DNA of 64,000 bases from contig NZ_BAABBA010000001.1 of NCBI RefSeq assembly GCF_039537705.1, positions 1 through 64,000 of the forward strand, in the 5' to 3' direction. This document shows positions 7,115 through 15,629 of the stretch, piece by piece; the first letter of the stretch is position 1, and every line of letters starts with the position of its first letter. Under the pieces are notes generated by a model. That model saw only the letters and a program-made list of their open reading frames with translations, had not been told where the DNA came from and searched no databases. The stretch comes from Georgenia daeguensis. GTDB taxonomy: Bacteria > Actinomycetota > Actinomycetes > Actinomycetales > Actinomycetaceae. The position numbers were made by a program, and so were the translations under genes.

Positions 7115-8730
7115 TCCGCTTCGAGGACCTCTCCGTGACCTACCCCGGTGCGGGCGCGCCGGTGCTCAGCCACGTCGACGCCCACGTGGAGGAGGGCGAG
7201 CTGTGCCTCGTCGTCGGCCCCACGGGCTCCGGGAAGTCCACCCTCCTCGGGGCGGCCGCCGGCCGCGTCCCGCACTTCACGGGCGGCCTGCTCACCGGTC
7301 GTGTGCTGGTGGAGGGGCGTGACACCCGCGAGCACCTGCCCCGGGACCTGGCCGACGTCGTGGGGATCGTCGCACAGGACCCGCTCGCCGGCTTCGTCAC
7401 CGACACCGTCGAGGAGGAGCTCGCGTTCGGGATGGAGCAGATCGGCCTCGCGCCGGCGCTCATGCGCAAGCGGGTGGAGGAGGTCCTCGACCTCCTCGAC
7501 CTGGCGCGGCTGCGCGACCGCACCCTCGCTGACCTTTCCGGCGGCGAGCAGCAGCGCGTCGCGATCGGCGCCGTCCTCACCGCCCAGCCCCGCGTGCTCG
7601 TCCTCGACGAGCCGACCTCCGCCCTCGACCCGGCCGCCGCCGAGGACGTGCTCGCGGCCCTCGCCCGCCTGGTGCACGACGTCGGCATCACCGTCCTGCT
7701 GGCCGAGCACCGCCTCGAGCGGGTGGTGCAGTTCGCCGACCGGGTGATCTCGCTGGCGCCCGGCGGGAACGCGGAGTCGGGTGCCCCTGCGCGGGTGCTC
7801 GCCGGCTCGGCCGTCGCCCCGCCGGTGGTCGAGCTCGGCCGCTGGGCGGGCTGGGACCCGCTCCCGCTGTCCGTGCGCGACGCGCGCCGGCTCGCCGGCC
7901 CCCTGCGTGACCGGCTCGCCCGGACGGCGCCCGCGCGAGCGGACGACGGCGCCGCTGGCGCACCCGTGCTCGACGCCCGGGAGGTCCGCGTGCGGCACGG
8001 GGACGTGGACGCGGTCCGCGGCGTCGACCTGACCCTGCGCGCGGGCGAGATCGTCGCCCTGATGGGGCGCAACGGCTCGGGCAAGTCCTCGCTGCTCTGG
8101 GCGATGCAGGGGCAGGGGCCCCGCACCGGGGGCAGCGTCCGCCTCGCCGGCCCGGGCGCCGACCCGGCCACCCTGCCCCCGGCCCTCGCGCGGCGGCACG
8201 TTGCCCTCGTCCCCCAGACCCCGTCCGACCTGCTGTACCTGCCGACGGTCGCCGAGGAGTGCGCCGCCGCCGATGCACAGGTGGGCGGCCCGCCCGGTTC
8301 CGCCCGGGACGTCCTGAGCGCCCTCGCCCCCGGCACTCCCGACGGCGCCCACCCGCGCGACCTGTCCGAGGGGCAGCGCCTCGCGCTGGCGCTCGCCGTG
8401 CAGCTCACGGGTCGTCCCGATGTCCTCCTCCTCGACGAGCCCACCCGCGGCCTCGACTACACCGGCAAGGCCCGGCTCGCAGAGCTCCTGCGCTCGCTGC
8501 GCGAGCTGGGCCGTGCCGTGCTGCTCGCCACCCACGACGTCGAGTTCGTCGCCGGCTGCGCCGACCGCGTCGTGCTCCTCGCCGGCGGCGAGGTGGTGGC
8601 GGACGCGCCCGCCCGCGAGGTGCTGCACGACTCCGCCACCTTCTCCCCGCAGGTGGCCAAGGTCCTCCGCCCCCTCGACGTGCTCACCGTCGACGACGTC
8701 CGCCGCCTGCTCCCCGGTGGTGCGCCGTGA
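7111..8730 (+). CDS. ECF transporter ATPase, two fused ABC domains (EcfA-EcfA')
   Basis: A 539-residue protein with two complete nucleotide-binding domains. Domain 1 has Walker A GPTGSGKST (residues 36-44), signature LSGGEQQ and Walker B VLVLDEPTSALD. Domain 2 has GRNGSGKSS, a variant signature LSEGQR and Walker B VLLLDEPTRGLD. The fusion replaces the usual EcfA/EcfA' pair and powers uptake with the adjacent EcfT. The start is the GTG of the GTGA overlap with EcfT, and MIRFEDLSVTYPG is a standard ABC beginning. Confidence 0.93.
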   Translation: MIRFEDLSVTYPGAGAPVLSHVDAHVEEGELCLVVGPTGSGKSTLLGAAAGRVPHFTGGLLTGRVLVEGRDTREHLPRDLADVVGIVAQDPLAGFVTDTVEEELAFGMEQIGLAPALMRKRVEEVLDLLDLARLRDRTLADLSGGEQQRVAIGAVLTAQPRVLVLDEPTSALDPAAAEDVLAALARLVHDVGITVLLAEHRLERVVQFADRVISLAPGGNAESGAPARVLAGSAVAPPVVELGRWAGWDPLPLSVRDARRLAGPLRDRLARTAPARADDGAAGAPVLDAREVRVRHGDVDAVRGVDLTLRAGEIVALMGRNGSGKSSLLWAMQGQGPRTGGSVRLAGPGADPATLPPALARRHVALVPQTPSDLLYLPTVAEECAAADAQVGGPPGSARDVLSALAPGTPDGAHPRDLSEGQRLALALAVQLTGRPDVLLLDEPTRGLDYTGKARLAELLRSLRELGRAVLLATHDVEFVAGCADRVVLLAGGEVVADAPAREVLHDSATFSPQVAKVLRPLDVLTVDDVRRLLPGGAP

Positions 8731-9581
8731 GGCCGGACGAACCGGCGCGCGCGGTGCCGGTGAGCCGGCGGACGACCCTCGCCCTCGGGCTCGCCTCGCT
8801 GCTCGGGCTGCTCGCGTTCGGCTGGCCGCTCGTCGTCCAGCCCGGGGCCGCGCTCGCCGACGCGACGGACGCGCCGCTGGTCCTCGGCGTGGTGGTGGCC
8901 GCCGCGCTGGCCGTGCTCTTCGTCGGGCTGGGTGACGGCGGCATCGACGTCAAGGCCGTCGCGATGCTGGGCCTCCTCTCCGCCGTCGGCGCGCTCGTAC
9001 GGCCCGTCGCGGGAGGCACCGGGGGCGTGGAGACGGTCTTCCTGGTCATCGTCCTGGGCGCCCGCGTCTTCGGGCCGGGCTTCGGCTTCGTCCTCGGCTC
9101 GACGACGCTGCTCGCCTCCGCCCTCCTGACCGGCGGTGTCGGGCCCTGGTTGCCGTTCCAGATGCTCGCCGCCTCCTGGGTCGGCCTCGGCGCGGGGTTG
9201 CTGCCAGGACGGCTGCGCGGCTGGGGCGAGGTGGCCGCGCTCGCCGGCTACGGCGCCGTCGCCGCACTCGCGTACGGCTGGGCGATGAACCTCGCGTTCT
9301 GGCCGTTCCAGCTCGGCGCCGGCACGGCCATCTCCTTCGTACCTGGCGACCCGGTGCCGGAGAACCTGCGCCGGTTCGTGCTGTACTCCCTCGCGACCTC
9401 GCTCGCCTGGGACCTCGGGCGCGCGCTGACCACGGCCGTCGGTGTCACGCTGCTCGGCCGGCCGGTCCTCGCCACGCTGCGCCGGGCGGCGGTCCGGGCC
9501 GTTTTCGGCGCCGGACCCGCGCGCGCCGACGAGCGCGGCGGGCCCGTCGCGGGGCAGACTCAGGCGACCGGCAGCCCGTGA
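8727..9581 (+). CDS. ECF transporter S component, putative cobalamin-specific
   Basis: A 284-residue membrane protein with about six to seven hydrophobic segments. The stretch FLVIVLGARVFGPGFGFVLGSTTLL followed by WLPFQMLAASWVGLGAG resembles S components of the type coded with fused ECF ATPases in actinobacteria. It overlaps the ATPase gene by 4 nt (GTGA) and is the last gene of the B12-riboswitch operon, so it is probably the substrate-binding subunit for cobalamin or a precursor. The arrangement resembles predicted CbrTUV-type cobalamin systems. Gly/Thr-rich residues form a short disordered tail. Confidence 0.82.
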   Translation: MRPDEPARAVPVSRRTTLALGLASLLGLLAFGWPLVVQPGAALADATDAPLVLGVVVAAALAVLFVGLGDGGIDVKAVAMLGLLSAVGALVRPVAGGTGGVETVFLVIVLGARVFGPGFGFVLGSTTLLASALLTGGVGPWLPFQMLAASWVGLGAGLLPGRLRGWGEVAALAGYGAVAALAYGWAMNLAFWPFQLGAGTAISFVPGDPVPENLRRFVLYSLATSLAWDLGRALTTAVGVTLLGRPVLATLRRAAVRAVFGAGPARADERGGPVAGQTQATGSP

Positions 9582-9612
9582 GGGCGGGGAGAGCAGGAGG
9601 AGGCGCACACCC

Positions 9613-10629
9613 ATGCCCGTGGTGGACAACGAGATCTACGTCGACGGCGAACGGGTCGCGACGCCCGAGGACCTCGAGCAGACCTTCGAGCTGCTCCACC
9701 GCCACGGCGGGATGGCCTGGGTGGGCCTCTACCGACCGTCGCCGGCGGAGGTGGGCGCCGTCGCCCGCGAGTTCCGCCTGCACGAGCTCGCCGAGGAGGA
9801 CGCCAACAAGGCCCATCAGCGCCCCAAGCTGGAGCGTTACGGCGACACGCTGTTCACGGTGCTCCGGCCCGCCCGCTACGTCGAGGAGACCGAGAAGGTG
9901 GAGTTCGGCGAGCTCCACATCTTCACGGGCCCCGGGTTCGTCGTCACCGTGCGGCACGCCGAGTCGCCCGACCTCGGCAAGGTCCGGCGCCGCCTCGAGC
10001 ACGACCCCGAGACGCTGCGGCTCGGCCCCGAGGCCGTGCTGTACGCGATCCTCGACCAGGTCGTGGACGAGTACGCGCCGGTGGTCGCCGGGCTGGAGAA
10101 CGACATCGACGAGATCGAGGACCAGCTCTTCGAGAGCGACCCGACCGTCTCGCGCCGGATCTACGAGCTCTCCCGCGAGGTGATGGCCTTCCAGCGGGCG
10201 ACCCACCCGCTCCTGGTCATGCTCGACAGCCTCGAGCAGGGTTTCGACCGCTACGGCGTGGACGTCGAGCTGCGGCACCGCCTGCGTGACGTCCACGACC
10301 ACGCCATCCGGGTGGTCGAGCGTGTCGAGGCCTTCCGGGCGCTGCTGCAGAACGCCCTGACGGTCAACGCGACCCTCGTGGCCCAGGTGCAGAACGAGGA
10401 GACGCGGCGCGTCACCGAGGCCAGCTACCTCCAGAGCGAGCAGGTCAAGAGGATCTCCTCGTGGGCGGCGATCCTGTTCGCCCCGACCCTCATCGGGACG
10501 ATCTACGGGATGAACTTCCGCCACATGCCCGAGCTCGACTGGGCCTACGGTTACCCGCTCGCGCTGCTCGGCATGGTGGTCATGGGCGTGGTGCTGTACG
10601 TGGTGTTCAAGCGGCACCACTGGTTGTGA
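9613..10629 (+). CDS. corA: CorA-family magnesium/cobalt transporter
   Basis: A 338-residue channel subunit for Mg2+ (also Co2+ and Ni2+). It has a large N-terminal cytosolic alpha/beta domain, a long stalk helix (VDEYAPVVAGLENDIDEIEDQ) and two C-terminal TM helices. YGMNF at the end of TM1 is the invariant GMN selectivity motif, and the protein ends with basic KRHHWL. A GAGGAGG ribosome site precedes the ATG. It follows the ECF operon by 31 nt and may be co-transcribed; cobalt supply for cobalamin is a possible but unproven link. Confidence 0.95.
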   Translation: MPVVDNEIYVDGERVATPEDLEQTFELLHRHGGMAWVGLYRPSPAEVGAVAREFRLHELAEEDANKAHQRPKLERYGDTLFTVLRPARYVEETEKVEFGELHIFTGPGFVVTVRHAESPDLGKVRRRLEHDPETLRLGPEAVLYAILDQVVDEYAPVVAGLENDIDEIEDQLFESDPTVSRRIYELSREVMAFQRATHPLLVMLDSLEQGFDRYGVDVELRHRLRDVHDHAIRVVERVEAFRALLQNALTVNATLVAQVQNEETRRVTEASYLQSEQVKRISSWAAILFAPTLIGTIYGMNFRHMPELDWAYGYPLALLGMVVMGVVLYVVFKRHHWL

Positions 10630-10650
10630 GGCGGCCGCGTCACATCCACG

Positions 10651-11700
10651 TCAGATCCCCGTCGGCACCAGCACCAGGCGGGCGATGATGCCGGCCGCCG
10701 CGCTCGAGGCGATGGTCAGCACGCGGGCGAGGGTGGCCTCGTCGAAGGGCCACTCGAGAATGCGCTCGGCCCGCTTCTCCAGGTTCTCCGCCGCGCCCAG
10801 GAGCCCGGACTGCTGCTGGAGCACCTCGAGCGTCGGCTCGCCGCGGACCCTGTCGAGCGCCTGCCGGTAGAGGGTCAGCGCCAGCTCGAGCTCCCGCTGC
10901 TTGACGCTGACCATCTGCCGGTGGATGTCGCGCAGGGACAGGAAGAACAGGCACAGCGCGGCGGCCAGGGCGCCGATGCCGACGGCGGCCACCGGGACGT
11001 CGGTGAGCCCGGTCAGCACGAGCGGCCCGATCGCGCCGAAGAGCAGCCAGAAGCCGGTGAAGGCCAGCCGGCCCACCGGCCGCAGGCCGAGCGTGCGGTC
11101 CCCGCGGTAGCCCAGGAGCGTCACGTGGCCGCGCCCGAGCCGGATCAGCCCGCGCTGCAGCACCACGTAGACCCAGACGGCCGTGCACAGCGGCACGCCG
11201 ATGATCAGCCAGGTCAGCCCCTGGACCGCGGCGGCGGCGGCCTCCCCGCGCAGCGCCTCGTCGAGAGGCAGGACCAGACCGACCCCGGCCGTCAGGACGA
11301 GGGGGACGACCGCGGAGTCGATCCCGCGGAAGAGGCGGGCGACGTCGGGCTCCGCCTCCGCGACGACGTCCGCCAGGGCCGGCCGCAGCCGGTACAGCTC
11401 CTCGTCGATCCGGGAGACGCCCCAGAGCGAGAGGACGACGGCGAACGAGGCCGCCACCCGGTTGAGCACCTCGCCCCACGGCACGCCCCCCGCCCACAGC
11501 GACGGGTCGAGCCGGCTGACCGCCGCGAGGTTCACCCAGGGGACGAGCGCCCAGGCGGCGACCCGGAGCGTCCGCGACCCCGGCAGGCGCGCGAGGAGGC
11601 GTTCGGTGAGGGGCGCTCGGGGCGCCCCGCCCGTCTCCGTGCCCCGCGGTGCCCGCCGGCTCCGCATGGCCGCACCACCACCCTCGGTCGCTACGGACAT
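10651..11700 (-). CDS. Conserved membrane protein of unknown function
   Basis: A 349-residue protein with about seven hydrophobic segments (for example VAASFAVVLSLWGV, AVVPLVLTAGVGLVLPL, LTWLIIGVPLCTAVWVYVVL). A C-terminal soluble helical region (RQMVSVKQRELELALTLYRQ...) ends in a further hydrophobic tail. I do not recognise the family. It is convergent with corA, with only 21 nt between the stops. An alternative ATG lies 11 codons downstream of the chosen start, in the basic N-terminus. Confidence 0.7.
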   Translation of the reverse strand: MSVATEGGGAAMRSRRAPRGTETGGAPRAPLTERLLARLPGSRTLRVAAWALVPWVNLAAVSRLDPSLWAGGVPWGEVLNRVAASFAVVLSLWGVSRIDEELYRLRPALADVVAEAEPDVARLFRGIDSAVVPLVLTAGVGLVLPLDEALRGEAAAAAVQGLTWLIIGVPLCTAVWVYVVLQRGLIRLGRGHVTLLGYRGDRTLGLRPVGRLAFTGFWLLFGAIGPLVLTGLTDVPVAAVGIGALAAALCLFFLSLRDIHRQMVSVKQRELELALTLYRQALDRVRGEPTLEVLQQQSGLLGAAENLEKRAERILEWPFDEATLARVLTIASSAAAGIIARLVLVPTGI

Positions 11701-11835
11701 GGTCGCCGTTCCACCCGCCCCGGCGCACCTCCCCGCTCAGCACAGGCACGGCGCGCCGGGGTTTCCGGCGTTTTCAGGGGGCCGTCCGGCGCCGGCGCCG
11801 GACGCCCGGGCCCTAGGTCCCACTACGGACCGCGA

Positions 11836-11883
11836 CCCCTACATATAGTGGCGCTCGGAAATTACAAACACCACATGTTGTGG
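11836..11883 (+). promoter_or_regulatory. Paired NrdR boxes upstream of nrdJ
   Basis: CCCCTACATATAGTGG (11836-11851) and ACACCACATGTTGTGG (11868-11883) both fit the 16-bp NrdR-box consensus (acaCwAtATaTwGtgt type). Their starts are 32 bp apart, three helical turns, the usual spacing for cooperative NrdR binding. The second includes CACCACA-TGT-TGTGGTG, an inverted repeat with 7-bp arms. They lie about 85-130 nt before the nrdJ start. No nrdR gene is in the window. Confidence 0.75.
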
Positions 11884-11965
11884 TGACAAGTCGTCATGAC
11901 AGGTTCACAATGGGTAGTGGCACGAAGCCGCGCCCGGACCGCGGCAGCGTCCGAAGGAGCAGACA

Positions 11966-14869
11966 ATGAGCGTCACCCCGGCCAGCAGGAAGAGCGGATC
12001 CGCCCGGGCCAGACGGCGCGGCCTGACGATCCCCCGCGTGTTCTCCACGGCCGGGACCCACCCGTACGACGAGGTCGAGTGGGACCGCCGCGACATCGTG
12101 CAGACGAACTGGCGCACCGGCGAGACCGTGTTCGAGCAGCACGGCGTGGAGTTCCCGGCCGCCTGGTCGGTCAACGCCGCCACCATCGTCACCACGAAGT
12201 ACTTCCGCGGCGCCCTGGGCACCGACGCGCGCGAGCGCAGCCTGAAGCAGGTCATCGACCGCGTCGTGCGCACCTACACCGCCTCCGGGAAGGAGAACGG
12301 CTACTTCGCCACCGACGCGGACGCCGACGTCTTCTCCGACGAGCTCACCTGGCTCCTGCTGCACCAGGTCTTCGCGTTCAACTCCCCGGTCTGGTTCAAC
12401 GTCGGCACGGCCTCGCCGCAGCAGGTCTCCGCCTGCTTCATCCTCTCCGTCGACGACACGATGGACTCGATCCTCAACTGGTACCGGGAGGAGGGGCTGA
12501 TCTTCAAGGGCGGTTCCGGCGCGGGCCTGAACCTCTCGCGGATCCGGTCCTCCAAGGAGCTGCTCTCCTCCGGCGGCAACGCGTCCGGCCCCGTCTCCTT
12601 CATGCGCGGCGCCGACGCCTCGGCCGGCACCATCAAGTCCGGCGGGGCCACCCGCCGCGCGGCCAAGATGGTCGTGCTCGACGTCGACCACCCGGACATC
12701 GCGGAGTTCGTCCAGACCAAGGCGCGCGAGGAGGACAAGATCCGCGCCCTGCGCGCCGCCGGGTTCGACATGGACCTCGGCGGCCGCGACATCGTCTCGG
12801 TGCAGTACCAGAACGCCAACAACTCCGTCCGGGTCAACGACGAGTTCATGCGCGCCGTCGAGTCCGGCGGCACGTTCGACCTCAAGGCCCGCCTCGACGG
12901 GCACGTCGTCGAGACCGTCGACGCCAGGAGCCTGTTCCGCACGATCGCCAAGGCGGCGTGGGAGTGCGCCGACCCCGGCCTGCAGTACGACGACACCATC
13001 AACGACTGGCACACCTCCCCGGAGTCCGGCCGCATCACGGCGTCGAACCCGTGCAGCGAGTACCTGCACCTGGACAACTCCTCCTGCAACCTCGCCTCGA
13101 TCAACCTGCTGACCTTCCTGCGCGAGGACGACACCTTCGACGTCGAGCGGTTCGTCGCCGCCGTCGAGCTCGTCATCACCGCGATGGACATCTCCATCTG
13201 CTTCGCCGACTTCCCGACCCAGGCGATCGGCGAGACCACCCGCGCCTACCGCCAGCTCGGCATCGGCTACGCCAACCTCGGCGCCCTGCTCATGGCGACC
13301 GGCCACGGCTACGACTCCGACGGGGGACGCTCCCTCGCGGCGTCGATCACCTCGCTCATGACGGCGACGGCCTACCGCCGCTCAGCCGAGCTCGCCGGCG
13401 CCCTGGGCGCCTACGACGGCTACGCCCGAAACGCTGCCGGCCACCAGCGGGTCATGCGCAAGCACGCCGCCGCCAACGACGACCTGCGTACCGTCAACGA
13501 CATGGACGCCGCGATCCACGAGGCGGCGACCGTCCAGTGGCAGGCCGGCAACGCTCTCGGCGCCGAGCACGGGTGGCGCAACGCCCAGGCGTCGCTGCTC
13601 GCCCCCACCGGGACCATCGGCTTCATGATGGACTGCGACACCACCGGCATCGAGCCCGACTTCTCCCTGGTGAAGTTCAAGAAGCTCGTCGGCGGCGGGT
13701 CGATGCAGATCGTCAACCAGACGGTGCCGCGCGCGCTGCGCCGGATGGGCTACGCCGAGGAGACGATCGAGGCGATCGTCGAGCACATCGCCGAGCACGG
13801 GCACGTCGTCGACGCCCCCGGTCTGAAGCCCGAGCACTACGAGGTCTTCGACACCGCCATGGGCGTGCGCTCCATCGCCCCGATGGGCCACGTGAAGATG
13901 ATGGCCGCGGTCCAGCCCTTCCTCTCCGGCGCCATCTCCAAGACCGTCAACCTCCCCGAGACGGCGACCGTCGAGGACATCGAGCAGGTCTACTTCGACG
14001 GGTGGAAGCTCGGGCTCAAGGCGCTCGCCGTCTACCGCGACAACTGCAAAGTGGGCCAGCCCCTCTCGAGCGGGAAGTCGGCCCCGAGCGCCGCCGACGC
14101 CGCGGCCCCGGCCCCGGCTCCGTCGTCGGCGGCGGCCGGCGCGGAGCAGGCCGGCCTGGCGGAGACCAGCACGGACGGCCCGCCCCGGGCCGCGCGCAAA
14201 CGACTGCCCAAGCAGCGGCCCTCGGTCACGACGTCGTTCACGGTCGGCGGCGCGGAGGGCTACCTGACCGCCGGGTCCTACCCCGACGACGGGCTGGGCG
14301 AGATCTTCCTGCGCCTGGGCAAGCAGGGCTCCACCCTCGCCGGCGTGATGGACGCGTTCTCCATCGCGATCTCGATCGGCCTGCAGCACGGGGTGCCGCT
14401 GGAGATCTTCGTCCAGAAGTTCACCAACCTGCGCTTCGAGCCGGCCGGCATGACGGACGACCCCGAGGTGCGGATGGCGCAGTCGATCATGGACTACGTC
14501 TTCCGGCGCCTGGCGCTGGACCACCTGTCGTTCGAGACGCGCTCGGAGATGGGGATCTTCACCACCACCGAGCGGGCACGCTACGCCGAGACCGGCTCGT
14601 ACACGCCGGCCGAGACCGACCTCGCGGACCTCAACGAGCCGGTGGACGAGGAGGCGGTGGCAGGACCGGCGTCCGCCGCCGAGGCGGTCGCGAGCCCGGC
14701 GCCCTCCGCGCCGGAGCCGGCCCGGCCGCACTCCTCGGCCGAGCTCCTCGAGCTCCAGCAGGGCCAGCGCGCGGACGCGCCGTTGTGCATGTCCTGCGGC
14801 ATCAAGATGCGGCCGTCGGGCTCGTGCTACGTCTGCGAGGGCTGCGGGTCGACCAGCGGCTGCAGCTGA
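11966..14869 (+). CDS. nrdJ: Adenosylcobalamin-dependent ribonucleoside-diphosphate reductase (class II)
   Basis: Reduces ribonucleotides to deoxyribonucleotides using an AdoCbl radical, independent of oxygen. The 967-residue protein has the class II blocks: SACFILSVDDTMDSIL, FKGGSGAGLNLSRIRSS, the active-site strand NPCSEYLHLDNSSCNLASINL and APTGTIGFMMDCDTTG. A variable Ala/Pro linker precedes the C-terminal zinc-type tail CMSCGIKM...CYVCEGCG...GCS, whose cysteines re-reduce the active site. AAGGAG lies before the ATG. It is the major likely user of the B12 imported and adenosylated by the upstream loci. Confidence 0.97.
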   Translation: MSVTPASRKSGSARARRRGLTIPRVFSTAGTHPYDEVEWDRRDIVQTNWRTGETVFEQHGVEFPAAWSVNAATIVTTKYFRGALGTDARERSLKQVIDRVVRTYTASGKENGYFATDADADVFSDELTWLLLHQVFAFNSPVWFNVGTASPQQVSACFILSVDDTMDSILNWYREEGLIFKGGSGAGLNLSRIRSSKELLSSGGNASGPVSFMRGADASAGTIKSGGATRRAAKMVVLDVDHPDIAEFVQTKAREEDKIRALRAAGFDMDLGGRDIVSVQYQNANNSVRVNDEFMRAVESGGTFDLKARLDGHVVETVDARSLFRTIAKAAWECADPGLQYDDTINDWHTSPESGRITASNPCSEYLHLDNSSCNLASINLLTFLREDDTFDVERFVAAVELVITAMDISICFADFPTQAIGETTRAYRQLGIGYANLGALLMATGHGYDSDGGRSLAASITSLMTATAYRRSAELAGALGAYDGYARNAAGHQRVMRKHAAANDDLRTVNDMDAAIHEAATVQWQAGNALGAEHGWRNAQASLLAPTGTIGFMMDCDTTGIEPDFSLVKFKKLVGGGSMQIVNQTVPRALRRMGYAEETIEAIVEHIAEHGHVVDAPGLKPEHYEVFDTAMGVRSIAPMGHVKMMAAVQPFLSGAISKTVNLPETATVEDIEQVYFDGWKLGLKALAVYRDNCKVGQPLSSGKSAPSAADAAAPAPAPSSAAAGAEQAGLAETSTDGPPRAARKRLPKQRPSVTTSFTVGGAEGYLTAGSYPDDGLGEIFLRLGKQGSTLAGVMDAFSIAISIGLQHGVPLEIFVQKFTNLRFEPAGMTDDPEVRMAQSIMDYVFRRLALDHLSFETRSEMGIFTTTERARYAETGSYTPAETDLADLNEPVDEEAVAGPASAAEAVASPAPSAPEPARPHSSAELLELQQGQRADAPLCMSCGIKMRPSGSCYVCEGCGSTSGCS

Positions 14870-14954
14870 GGAGCCCGGGGCAGCGGCCGGCCCGATCCCG
14901 CCTGCGCCACGAGGGAGCGTGCCACACTCGGAACCCGGCTGCAGGAGGTGCCAG

Positions 14955-15380
14955 GTGGCGTACCAGTTCGAGGAGATCTCCAGGGACGAGTGCCTGCGCC
15001 TGCTCGGCGCGGGCGTCGTCGGCTGGGTCGCCTACCCGGACGACGACGGTGCCTCCCTGGTCCCGGTGAACTACGTGCTGCACCGTGACGAGATGGTCCT
15101 CACGACCTCCTACGGCAGCAAGCTCGCGGCGGCCGCCCACAACCGCGCGATGTCCTTCGGGATCGGCGAGTTCGACCCCGCGAGCCGTACGGGCTGGTCC
15201 GTCGTCGTCCGCGGCCGCTCGCACCTCGTGGGCGACGAGCTGGTCAACCCCGACCTGCCGCCGGGTGACGCCTGGGCGGTGCGCGGGAAGGGCATCCCCA
15301 TCGCGATCGAGCTGGCCCACGTCTCCGGACGCCGCGTGCACGCCGCCGGGCCCGGCGACGTGGCGGCGCCCGCGGGCTGA
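14955..15380 (+). CDS. Pyridoxamine 5'-phosphate oxidase family (FMN-binding split barrel) protein
   Basis: A 141-residue cytoplasmic protein with the split-barrel pattern: EECLRLLGAGVVGWVAY-type N-terminus, LVPVNYVLHRDEMVLTTSYGSKLAAA and WSVVVRGRSHLV. Such short members usually bind FMN or F420 rather than making PLP; the substrate is unknown. The GTG start is preferred because GGAGG lies 6 nt upstream, while the ATG 12 codons earlier has no ribosome site. It lies between nrdJ and norB, with its own intergenic regions. Confidence 0.83.
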   Translation: MAYQFEEISRDECLRLLGAGVVGWVAYPDDDGASLVPVNYVLHRDEMVLTTSYGSKLAAAAHNRAMSFGIGEFDPASRTGWSVVVRGRSHLVGDELVNPDLPPGDAWAVRGKGIPIAIELAHVSGRRVHAAGPGDVAAPAG

Positions 15381-15568
15381 ACCGCGAGCAAACGGCACCG
15401 CGCACGAACGCGTCGGGAAAATCCGTGCAAAACCCCGCTCTTTCCCTGCCCGTGCTTCTCCGCTAGGTTCGCGGTGCGCGCAACCGATATCTGAAGAGTC
15501 GCCCCGACTGCTCGGCAACGCCGCCAGCAGGAGCGGGACCTGCGGTGCGGGCACCAGAACGACGATTC

Positions 15569-15583
15569 TCACGGTGACCGTGA
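15569..15583. promoter_or_regulatory. 15-bp palindrome upstream of norB
   Basis: TCACGGTGACCGTGA is a perfect inverted repeat with 7-bp arms and a 1-nt centre, 46 nt before the norB start codon. The position suits an operator for a dimeric regulator of NO reductase. It does not obviously match the NsrR or FNR/CRP consensus, so the regulator is unknown. Confidence 0.4.
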
Positions 15584-15629
15584 TGGATCTCCGCGGTTTC
15601 TCGGGGGCATTTCCGGGAGGGGAATCGCC

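Noticed and set aside
6784..8628. Long minus-strand frame opposite the ECF ATPase
   Set aside because: Composition (His/Gly/Arg/Glu) is typical of antisense shadow frames; the plus-strand frame has both ABC domains.
11896..15069. A 1057-codon open frame on the plus strand over nrdJ
   Set aside because: It is an Arg/Pro-rich shadow frame of nrdJ; high GC removes stop codons. The nrdJ frame contains all family motifs.
15381..15629. Structured leader RNA or riboswitch before norB
   Set aside because: The region has possible stems, but I could match no known riboswitch core; only the palindrome at 15569-15583 is supported.
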